The position numbers and the translations under genes were made by a program. Source: Bacteroidia bacterium (GTDB lineage: Bacteria > Bacteroidota > Bacteroidia > Chitinophagales > Chitinophagaceae). From it: DNA of 64,000 nt. A model generated the notes under the pieces. The model was not told where the DNA came from. It saw only the letters and a list, made by a program, of their open reading frames with translations, and did not search any database. Shown piece after piece: positions 1 to 10,200 of the stretch; within the stretch, counting starts at the first letter, position 1, and each line of letters opens with the position of its first letter. The DNA lies in assembly GCA_030427635.1 (NCBI GenBank), contig JAUIBA010000020.1, positions 1-64,000 on the forward strand, given 5' to 3'.

Positions 1-3000
1 TATACCACTGATAAGTGAACGTACTGCCTGTAGCAGATACCGACAGTGGTGCCACACTACCCAGCTGACAGGCTGAAGAAAGAACGGCAGGCTGTGATGT
101 AATAGGATTGCTTGCGGTACCCGTAAGCGATATCATCGCTTCCCAGCCCGCCGCTGTAACGGATACGTCTGAGTAGAAGGTCACTGTCAATGAACCATCA
201 GCAGCTGTAGAAGTAATCGTACCCGGGTTGGATGTATAGTTACCACCAATCTGCGGAGCTGTAGCGCTGTTACCATTAAAGAAGCGCATGTAGTCGCAGC
301 AGGTCTCTACAGTAAGATAGTTAAACGTCAGTCGCACTTTCTTACCCGGTGTACCCGGATAGAATGTATAAGTTCCCGTAATAGAACAGCATGCATAGGC
401 TCCTGAAGGGCCGCCATTGTCATAGAACATACCACCGCATACAGTGCTGCTACCTGTTCCGGATGAAGGCATCAGGATACAGGGCACAATAGAAAGCAGT
501 GTGGAAGGACTGTTTGCTGACATACCACTGGCAGTACAGGTAACCACACAACGATAGTAAGAGGTTGCCGATACTGTAGCTGTATAGGTTGGGTTGGTAG
601 CGCCTGCCAATGGAGTCCAGGTAGCATCATCTGTTGAACTCTGCCACTGATACGTCTGACCAGTAGCGCCTGATGACAGGGACAGGTTAGATGTAAACGT
701 AGTACAGTTGGCTGTAGCTGATGCATTTACCGTTCCTGTAGTAGGTATACCCGAACAGGCAGGAAGCGGTACAATGTTCACATAATAATCTACCACGTTA
801 CCACTCCAGTAACTGGGGTTAACACCTGTATTCAGGTTACAGGGGTCTATTACAGCAGGTACTGTACCTGTAGTGGTAGCAGTACTTTCCCATATACCAC
901 GGATACGCATCAGGTGAAGACCCGGATTGGCTCCGAAAGGTATCGTGATGTTGAAGTTGAATGGTGATGCTATCGTACTTGTTAAAGGCGAACTACCTGC
1001 AGGAGGAGTTACTACTTCTGAAGTTTCGAAAGTTCCGTTATTATTAAAATCTATCCACACACACTGGTATTCATAACTTGATGTGGAGCTACGCGTAGTA
1101 GATGCAGGATATATTCCTCCCTGCTGCATATTCACAGGAGTCATCGTAAGACGACTCAGATAACCCGTAGATGAAGAAGTTGCCGAGGTCATGCTGGCAT
1201 CTGCAAGCGTAGAGCCTGAGTATCCGGTAATGTTGAATGTATTGATGCCATAGGTAATACTACCTACAGACACCCATGAGGCAGATGTAGGCGTACAGGT
1301 AGGTAATGGAGTAAATGTAGCCATTACCGTATTGGTAGCTGCAGTAGCCGCACCACATGATACATTACAGCGATAATAGGTATTGGCACTGATACCGGTA
1401 AAGGTATGTGTAGGATTGGTAGCACCGGAGATATTGGTCCATGGACCGGTACCCGATGTACCTGACTGCCACTGGAAGGTAAGACCACCCGATATAGAAT
1501 AACCCGTTGCAGATAGCGTAAAGTTAGTAGTACCCAAACCTGAGGCAGGACTTACTGCCGCCGTACCTGGTGTAGGTGTACCCGAGCAGGCTGCTGCACT
1601 GTATCCCGTTACAGCCACGTTCATGGATGGTGCACCGCCACCGCTTACCACCACATTACCTGTGTAGGTACCCGTAGTAGCCGGCGCATTGAAACGTACA
1701 TATACTGTAGTAGATGCCAGTGTGCTGGTAGCATATGGTATTGTGTATGAGCTTACCCATGTAGTACCGTTAGAGGATACCTGAAAATTGGTCGGAGCCG
1801 TAACTGTTACGTTGCCCGGAGCCGAGGTAAGCATAATACCACTTGTAGAGAACGACAATGCCGTAGTAGACGAACCCGCAGTAACAGGCACAAATGAAAG
1901 ACTCGATGGCGATACCGACAAAGTAGGCGGAAGTGCCACGATGTTCACATAGTAGTCTACCACATTACCAGAGAAGTAACTTGGATTCGATCCATTATTA
2001 AGGTTACATGGATGCACATCTGTTGGCACAGAGCCAGTAGTTGTTGCCGTACTTTCCCATATACCACGTATACGCATCAGGTGAATACCTGTGTTAGCAG
2101 TAATGGGTATTGTGATATTGAAGTTGAAAGGAGAAGCAATGGTGCTGGTCAGTGGTGAGCTACCCCCAACTGGTGTAACTTTTTCTGAACTCTCAAATGT
2201 ACCATTGTCATTAAAGTCTATCCATACCGTCTGATACTGATAGTTTGTAGTTGAAGATCTTGTAGTACTGCACGGATATACACCACCCTGCTGCAGGTTC
2301 ACCGGTGTCATTGTAAGACGATCCAGATAACCCGTGGATGATGAGGTAGCAGTGGTCATACCGGCATCGGACAGCGTGGAACCCGCATGACCGGTAATAT
2401 TAAACGTGTTAATACCATAAGTCTTGCTGGCCACAGAAACCCATGAGCCTGATGAAGTAATACAGGTAGGCAGTGGCGTAAATGTAGCCATTACCGTATT
2501 AGTAGCGGCAGTAGAGGTGCCACTACAGGTTACATTACAACGGTAATAAGTATTGGCAGAAAGACCTGTAAATGCAAAAGTTGGGTTGGTAGCGCCGGAA
2601 ATGTTGGTCCAGCTACCGGTACCGGTAGGTGATGACTGCCACTGGAAGGTAAGGCCACCTGCTATGGTATAGCCGGTAGTAGCCAGGCTGAAGTCTGTAG
2701 CGGCACCTCCGAATGTAGGCGACACAGCTGCAGTACCCGGAGCCGGAGTACCACTACATACCAGAGCGGCAGTACCTGATACAGCTACCGTTCTTGTAGT
2801 AGCGCCGGTGCTGGAACAGCTGATGCTACCGGTATAAGTGCCTGCCGATGCAGGACCTACAAAACGTACCTGAATGGGAGTGTTGATATAAGAGCCTACA
2901 GCAGCAGCAGTAGTAGACACCGTCATAGAAGATACCCAAGATGTACCGTTGAATATCTGGAAGTTGGCAGGTGCCGTAACCGTAACGCTACCGGAGGAAA

Positions 3001-3820
3001 GACCAAACGCCTGCAGCGTAAACGACTGGCTACCGGATGTAGTACCCGTGGTAGTCAGGAACGATGGCATGGACGTGGGACTTACCGTTATGGTAGGTGG
3101 AGGTGTCCAACGGAATGTGAGTCCGTTAGGTGGCACATTAACATTGTTGTGCGAACAGGTAGATGACTGTGATGTGCCTGCTGTAGTAGCAGACCAGTTG
3201 GAAGTCGTCGTTCTGTTATTAAAGTTGGTAAGAGCAGGTCCATTGATACCAACCTGTGCCGTATAGTTAGTAGTCGTTGTTATCCCTGAATAGTTACCAT
3301 ACTTCACTTCCACTACGTTGGAACTTTCATACAGATTAATCTGGAAGTTATAAGGTCCTGTTGTAGATGTTGCAAAATGGCATGCATTATTCCACTGAAT
3401 GGTAAACTTACGCGTAGGTGCGGTACCGGTAGTAGCATACTGCACATTTTTAGGCGTAGTAGGGCCATTATAATACAAATCCTCAGCAAATGCAGCAATA
3501 CGAGGCTGCGCTACTGCCGATAACGGCGTGTATGTGTTTGCCGGAGCAGTAGTACCAAAGTTCACCCAACCATTGGCGCAGGCACCAAGCCCTGAGTAAT
3601 AGTTACCGATAAACCAGAAATCGAACCCGAGAGGAACAGCTCCGGCTCCGGTTGTATTATCATCCCACGATGTAGTACTGGTGGCACTACCAAACAGCAC
3701 AGTTCCCGAGACTGACGAATAAGTGGTGGAGGCCTGCGAAAACACATAGTTCGCGGCAGTCTGCGCCCGTGCGCCCACCACAGCGCAACTTAATAGAAAT
3801 AATAGGTAAAAACGTTTCAT
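1..3820 (-). CDS. Large secreted T9SS-type surface protein with GEVED and CUB domains (3'-truncated by window edge)
   Basis: The frame stays open from the ATG at 3820 to the left edge of the window (at least 1273 codons), so the C-terminus is missing. Residues 1-19 are a signal peptide (MKRFYLLFLLSCAVVGARAQ, cleavage near the end). An N-terminal beta-rich domain follows to about residue 230. Two tandem units then occupy about 240-628 and 628-1016. Each has an Ig-like segment, a second segment starting CSGTPxPGTA, and a GEVED-type segment with WIDFNNNGTF and GNVVDYYVNI. A CUB-like domain with a CC pair (YACCSITGTYTF, VETCCDYMRFF) lies at about 1125-1230. GEVED and CUB domains are typical of secreted Bacteroidota adhesins or enzymes; I see no catalytic domain. 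A T9SS sorting domain is expected beyond the edge, by analogy with the neighbours. Confidence 0.85.
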   Translation of the reverse strand, partial: MKRFYLLFLLSCAVVGARAQTAANYVFSQASTTYSSVSGTVLFGSATSTTSWDDNTTGAGAVPLGFDFWFIGNYYSGLGACANGWVNFGTTAPANTYTPLSAVAQPRIAAFAEDLYYNGPTTPKNVQYATTGTAPTRKFTIQWNNACHFATSTTGPYNFQINLYESSNVVEVKYGNYSGITTTTNYTAQVGINGPALTNFNNRTTTSNWSATTAGTSQSSTCSHNNVNVPPNGLTFRWTPPPTITVSPTSMPSFLTTTGTTSGSQSFTLQAFGLSSGSVTVTAPANFQIFNGTSWVSSMTVSTTAAAVGSYINTPIQVRFVGPASAGTYTGSISCSSTGATTRTVAVSGTAALVCSGTPAPGTAAVSPTFGGAATDFSLATTGYTIAGGLTFQWQSSPTGTGSWTNISGATNPTFAFTGLSANTYYRCNVTCSGTSTAATNTVMATFTPLPTCITSSGSWVSVASKTYGINTFNITGHAGSTLSDAGMTTATSSSTGYLDRLTMTPVNLQQGGVYPCSTTRSSTTNYQYQTVWIDFNDNGTFESSEKVTPVGGSSPLTSTIASPFNFNITIPITANTGIHLMRIRGIWESTATTTGSVPTDVHPCNLNNGSNPSYFSGNVVDYYVNIVALPPTLSVSPSSLSFVPVTAGSSTTALSFSTSGIMLTSAPGNVTVTAPTNFQVSSNGTTWVSSYTIPYATSTLASTTVYVRFNAPATTGTYTGNVVVSGGGAPSMNVAVTGYSAAACSGTPTPGTAAVSPASGLGTTNFTLSATGYSISGGLTFQWQSGTSGTGPWTNISGATNPTHTFTGISANTYYRCNVSCGAATAATNTVMATFTPLPTCTPTSASWVSVGSITYGINTFNITGYSGSTLADASMTSATSSSTGYLSRLTMTPVNMQQGGIYPASTTRSSTSSYEYQCVWIDFNNNGTFETSEVVTPPAGSSPLTSTIASPFNFNITIPFGANPGLHLMRIRGIWESTATTTGTVPAVIDPCNLNTGVNPSYWSGNVVDYYVNIVPLPACSGIPTTGTVNASATANCTTFTSNLSLSSGATGQTYQWQSSTDDATWTPLAGATNPTYTATVSATSYYRCVVTCTASGMSANSPSTLLSIVPCILMPSSGTGSSTVCGGMFYDNGGPSGAYACCSITGTYTFYPGTPGKKVRLTFNYLTVETCCDYMRFFNGNSATAPQIGGNYTSNPGTITSTAADGSLTVTFYSDVSVTAAGWEAMISLTGTASNPITSQPAVLSSACQLGSVAPLSVSATGSTFTYQWY
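771..1592 (-). repeat. Tandem intragenic duplication, copy 2 (GEVED plus Ig-like unit)
   Basis: This segment and 1937-2756 are clearly homologous at DNA level. Examples are the shared run around 890-920 and 2055-2085 (CTTTCCCATATACCACG) and the shared block encoding MTPVNxQQGG. The repeat period is about 1166 bp. The duplicated protein unit is an Ig-like segment followed by a GEVED-type domain. Confidence 0.85.
1937..2756 (-). repeat. Tandem intragenic duplication, copy 1 (GEVED plus Ig-like unit)
   Basis: Partner of 771-1592, with the same order of coding blocks. Divergence is moderate and spread mainly over third codon positions, so the copies look old and constrained at protein level rather than freshly duplicated. 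Confidence 0.85.
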
Positions 3821-4272
3821 AAAAGAAAAATATTATTTACAACTACCGATTAAAAAACAACAGAAATGACAACAAAGCAGGCAACACTAAAAAATCCGAG
3901 TACGTTTAACTTATTTGTTAAATTATTCATTTTCAGTTTAAAATTAGTGAAAAATTATTCTTAACAAAAAATTTTTCGGTCACAAAAATTTTAACTGAAA
4001 AACAAATAATTAAATTTCAAACTTACTAGTTATAAAACTGAATATTTTTTATAAATAATATTTTAAATTGTATTTCAGTTATTATACTGTTTTTTAATTC
4101 AAAAGATGGGGAGTTTGTGAAGTAAATACAGTATTGTAAGCACCCTGCACAAATACGCCTGTTCTGAACCCGATAACAGACATACAGCATTCCTGTTTAC
4201 ACATCATTTACCCGACAAACAAAAAAAGGGTACTCCCGAAGGAGCACCCTTAAAAAAAACAATTCAATACTG
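3821..4272. other. AT-rich intergenic region between two cargo genes
   Basis: This region separates the start of the gene ending at the left edge from the stop of the 2794-residue cargo gene. It holds the terminator at 4226-4251. The rest (about 3840-4120) is strikingly AT-rich, with many A and T runs, as expected for a promoter region serving the gene starting at 3820. I found no convincing ORF, RNA gene or exact TAnnTTTG box here. Confidence 0.6.
4226..4251 (-). terminator. Rho-independent terminator of the giant Big-repeat gene
   Basis: On the minus strand the sequence reads AAGGGTGCTCC-TTCG-GGAGTACCCTT followed by a T run. The stem is 11 bp with one G-T pair, closed by a stable cTTCGg tetraloop, and lies 22 bp after the stop codon at 4273. 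Confidence 0.9.
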
Positions 4273-7200
4273 TTATTGCTTGACTACAAAATGCAGCACT
4301 TTACGCTCATTTCCAGCCGACATATTCAGCATGTACATACCATTGGCAAGGTTACTTCCCAGCTCTATACGGGTATCTATTATGCCATTTGCAGCATTAG
4401 CATTACCACGATATACTACCTGACCCAGCATATCTGTAATCTCTACTGCTACTGCCTGGCTTACAGATGAGCCAAGCTCACCTTTTAATGTAAATACCCC
4501 ATTGTTAGGATTAGGCATGAGTCTTATATCTCCCTCTCCCAATACAGTAGTTGTAACTCCTGTAGCAGGTGTAATTTTCATTACTACTGAGTTGATAGAT
4601 ACCTCACTGCACTCACCTGTCCCTGTAACCATGCAGGTAACAGAGTCTCCATCTTTCAGATTGCTGGTAACAAATGTGCTGTTTATGGCACCTGTCATTA
4701 CCTTCTGATTGATAAGCCATTGGTAAGAAGGAGATGTTCCTGCATTTGATACATTAGCTGTAAATGTTACAGCAGTACCCTTAGCTACAGTTGTACCCGG
4801 CACTGCAATGATTTCTACTGCAGGAACGAACACAGGAGCTATATGCATTGTAACACCATTACTGAGTACGTTATTTTCTGCAAGGCATGTATAGTTACTG
4901 TTCACACGCACTGTAACCACGTCATTATCGGCAGGCTGGTAAGCGTATACAGGTCCTGTAACACCACTTACCACTGAGCCATCTACCAGCCATGTATACA
5001 CAGGCAGTGTTCCACCATTTACAACAGCTGCATTAAATGTAGCTGTGTTTCCTGCACACAACGTATCATCAGGACCAACAGTAAGCGTTACTACCGGCGT
5101 AAGGTTGGCACGTACTACCATAGTTACTGATGCATTTACACTGGCAGGAGAAGGACATGCTTCACTGCTTGTATAGCGTACCGCAACTACATCGCCATCG
5201 GCCGGCATATAAGAATAAGTACCGGTTACTGCAACATCAGTACCATTTACACTCCATGAATATGCAGGTGTAGTACCACCATTCACACCATTAGCAGTAA
5301 ATGTAACAGATGTACCCTGGCACACTGTAGTACCATTATCTGTAGTCATTGTTACTGCCGGAGTAACAAGTGGCGTTACAACGACTTCTGCGCTACCTGT
5401 CATATCAGAGCGGCATCCTTCAGGGCTTACAGCAATAACTGTGTAAGTACCTGCACCTGTCTGGTTGCCAAAGTCTACCAGTGCACCGGTACCGGTAACT
5501 GTAGCAACAGCGGTAGTACCACCGTTCATGAGTCTGTAAGCAACACCATTATCAGAGCCATCAACCCCTACAGCAACACCCGCACCACCGGCACAGTAGC
5601 TACCGCCACCTGTTACATTACGTACCACAGGAACAGAATTAACCATCATACTGCGTGTAGTAAGGCAGCCGGAAGGAAGTGTATATGATACAGTCATTGT
5701 GCCAGCAGTAACACCAGTTACCATACCTGTAGTGCTTACAGTAGCTACAGCATCATCACTGCCGCTCCATGAGCCACCTGGTGTAGTGCTGCTTACCAGC
5801 ACAGTACTACCTTCACAAACCGCTACGGCACCACTGATGCTACCCGGAAGCGGGTTAACAACTACTGCATGTGATGCTTTACAACCTGTAGGCATTACAT
5901 ATGCAACAGATACTGTTCCTGCACTTATACCATTTACAACACCGGTAACTGAGTTTACAGTTGCAATACCTGTACCACTGCTTACCCATACACCACCTGC
6001 TGTAGTATTTGACAGCGTAGTGCTGCCTCCCACACACAGTGCATTGTCACCGGTTACCGGATCTACTGCCGGATGTACTGTTACAGCCCTGCTGCGTGCA
6101 CATCCCGTAGGTAAGGTGTAAGTAATATTTGCGGTACCATCAGCACCATTAGCAGTAACAACGCCGGTAGCGCCATCAATTGCTGCCATAGTAGCGTTAT
6201 CTGTAGTCCATGTACCGCCCGGCGTTATGTTGCTGAGCGTGGTAGTAAGACCAGGACATACTGTATTTGTTCCCGTAATAAGACCTGGTAATGCATTTAC
6301 AGTCACCAGTCTTACCCTGCGGCAACCGTTGCCTGTAGTATAAGTCACAGCTCCCGTGCCGGCAGCAAGACCACTTACAACACCTGCATTGGATACAGAA
6401 ACCACACCGGTAGCAGCGCTCCAGGTACCACCTGTTGTATTGCTTTCAAGTGTTATGCTCTCACCTGCGCACATTACAGAAAGACCTGTAATAGGGTCAG
6501 GCAATGGATTTACCACCATTGAGCCATTACTGCTACAGCCGGTAGGCAGTGTGTACTGGATAATACTGAAGCCTACCTGCAAGCCTGTAACAACACCGGT
6601 AGCACTTATTGATACTACAGATGGGTTACTGCTGCTCCAGGTACCGCCCGGTGTAGCATTGGAAAGCGTGGTTGCTGACCCGTGACATACACTGAATGTA
6701 CCTGTAATATTAGCAGGCAATGGATTCACAACAAATGAACGTGTTTTATAGCATCCTGTAAGCAGTGTGTAAGTTATAGTAACACTACCTACTGCCTGAC
6801 CCGTAATCATGCCACTGGCATCTATTGATGCTACTGATGGGTCTGATGAGCTCCATGTGCCATTAATAGTCGCATTTGTTACAGATGCCTGCTGTCCGAG
6901 ACATACTGAAGTTGCACCTGCTATATCTGCCGGCAATGCATCTACATGGAAAGATGTTGTTGTACGACAGCCCGTAGGCAGCGTGTAGGAAATGGTAGCA
7001 TTACCTGCAGCATTACCCGTTACCACACCTGAGGCAGTTACAGATGCAATAGCTGTGCTACCCGAAGCCCATACACCACCCGGTGTAGCGCTGGCCAGTG
7101 CTGATGTAACACCCTCACACACCGTAGTGGTTCCGGTAATACCGGCAGGCAGCGGATTAACAGTAACATTCACACTACGGGAGCAACCTGTAGCAGTGAT

Positions 7201-10200
7201 AGCATACGTTATCTCTGTTACACCCTGACCGTTACCTGTAACAGCACCGGTAGTAGCATCTACAGATGCTACTGCAGGGTTTGCAGAACTCCACATACCA
7301 CCGCCTGTAGCATTAGAAAGTGTAGTGCCCGCAGCCTCACACATAACCCTTGTACCTGTTATAGCAGCCGGTAGCGGATTCACCACAAATGCAGCCGTAG
7401 TCTTACAACCTGTAGGCAGTACATAAGAAATGGTTGCACCACCTGCAGCTGCAGCTGTAACCAGACCAGTAGCGCTTACGTTTGCGATGGCTGTAGCGCC
7501 CGATGACCATATACCATTTGCAGGATTGGAAGCCAGCTGGCTTGTACCACCCTGACATGCAGCAAGGCTGCCGGTAATAGCATCAGGAGTCCTGTTCACC
7601 GTTACAGACCTGCTACGCGAGCATCCTGTAGATGTAAGCGTATAGATAACATTGGCAGTACCTTCCGCAACACCGGTTACTGTTCCGCTGGTCATATCAA
7701 CGGTTGCAGTTCCTGTTGCGTCAGATGACCATGTACCACCAGCTGTTGCGTTGCCCAGAGTAGTAGTCAGGCCCTCACATACTGCTGCCGTACCGGTAAT
7801 AGTATTAGGCAGCGGGTTTACAAGTACACCCTGTGTGCGCATACATCCGGTAGGGAGCGTGTAAGTAATGAGCGTACTACCTGCGTTTGTAGCATTAAGT
7901 CCGCCAAAAATATTGATGTTGGCTATAAAGCTGTTCGAAGAACTCCATGAGCCACCGGCATCAGCATCAGTAAGTGTTGTAGTACCACCGGCACAAATCA
8001 CAAACGTTCCCGATATAGGCGCTGGTAATGGATTCACACTTACCATCATAGTTTTATAACATCCTGTAGGCATTGTGTAGCTGATGGTTGTAATGCCAGG
8101 AGCTACACCGGTAACAACACCAAATGGTGAGATTGTAGCAATGCCAGGAGCGGAACTGGTCCAGCTGCCAGATGCAGTAACACTACCCAGTGTTATCTGG
8201 CTGCCTACACACACAGCATCATTACCATAAATATCTCCCGGAAGCGGATTTACTACTACCGGCGTAATACGACGACAACCTGTAGGCAGTGTATAGGAAA
8301 CGCTGGTAGAACCAACACCCGTAGCCAGGCCTGCACCAGACATGGCATCTATCATAAACACTGAATTACTGCTACTGGTCCATGTACCACCTGCACTGAG
8401 GCTGGAAAGTGTGCTGCCGGAACCATGGCACAAAGTAGTTGTTCCTGTAAGCGGCGCCGGCAGTGGGTTTACCACCACATCCTTAGTAGCAAAACACTGT
8501 GTAGCCGTAAGGATATAAGATATAGTAGCCATACCGCTTGCTGCTACAGGCGTTACCTGACCAAACATGGATACCGATGCAACAGACAGATTACTGCTGC
8601 TCCATGTACCACCTGGTGTAAAGTCTACCAGTGACAATGTACCACCTTCACAAACCGCAGAGTTGCCACTTATAGCAGCAGGGAGCGGATTGACTGTAAT
8701 GGTACGGGAAACTGAACAACCTGTAAATGGCGCTGTGAAAGTAATACGTGTATTACCTACATTAATACCTGTTACCACACCTGAAGTAGCATCAACCGAC
8801 GCAACAGCAGGATCATCGCTGGTCCATGTACCAAAGCCGGTAGCGCTGGCAAATGTCACAGTAGCATCCTTACATACCTTCTGCGTGCCGGTAATAGCTG
8901 CAGGTAGCGGGTTTACGGTAAAGGAATGACCTGTGCTGCAGCCTGTACTGCTGTATGTATAATATATAGTAGCGGTACCTGCAAACGAGCCTGCGGTAAC
9001 AATACCTGAAGCATTTACCGAAGCTATACCCGGAGCACTGCTGCTCCATGTACCGGAACCCGATGGGTTACCCAGCACCACTGTAGTATTCACACAAGTC
9101 TCTGAAGGCCCTGTTGAAGGCAGAGGACCCGCATTTACCTGCATTGGTTTTACAACGAAACAACCCGTAGGCAGTGTGTAGGTAATAAATGTATTACCCG
9201 GGGTTACACCGCTCACTACGCCGGTAGCACTAACGCTGGCAATAGAAGGATCGGCAGAACTCCATGTACCTGTGAAGTCTGTATTGGTAAGTGTAGTTAC
9301 TGCACCCTGACATACCACTACTGCACCAGATATGGCCGGAGGCAATGCATTCACCGTTACCTCGCGTACCGATACACAACCTGTAGGTATCGTATAGGTA
9401 ATATTTGCAGTACCCGGAGACACTGTAGATACTACGCCACCAGATGTAACAGTAGCTATAGACGTATTGCCACTGGACCATGTACCGGATGGCGTAACAC
9501 ATGAAACTGTGACATTGTTACCCATACAAACATCCACCGTAGCTGGCGTAACAACAGCAGGAGCTGCAAGAACAGTTACTACTGCATATGCATGACAGCC
9601 GGTAGCTGATGATGTATAAGTCAGGTTTGCAGTACCTGCTGCAACACCTGTTATAGCACCGGTACCGGAGGCAACTGTAGCTTTGGTGATATCATCTATC
9701 ATCCATGTACCACCAGGTGCGCTGGTTACCAGACCTGTAACATTTTCACATATAGTTACATCGCCGGAAATAGCCGGAGGTAATGCATTGGTAGTAACGG
9801 TAACAGGGACATTCGTAACACAGCCTGCACTGGTAGTTACAGCAACGTTATAGGCATTGGTGCCTGTAGCTGTAGGTGTAATAACTGGCGCAGGGCATGT
9901 AGTACATGAAAGACCCGATGCACCACTCCATGCAAATGTAGAAGCAGGCATTACCCCTTTTACAGATATATTATCTATCAACCAGTAAAGCGACTTGGCA
10001 TTATATACCCACCTTAGTTTCACATTGCTTTGTCCTACAGCACCTGCTGGCAGTGCTACTGAATATTCAGGATCAGCAGCGTCCCAGTTACCGTCTGCAC
10101 CGTTATCAGCAACAGTAGTCAGCGCCTGGTTTACAATGGGGGTCCATACAGTACCTCCATCAGTAGAATACTCAATAGACGCGGCAATATCAGGCGTAAA

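Noticed and set aside
5637-9793. Regularly spaced repeats that could be mistaken for a CRISPR or non-coding tandem array
   Set aside because: The period is about 220 bp, no unit is identical to the next, and every unit encodes a Big-like domain in one continuous frame.
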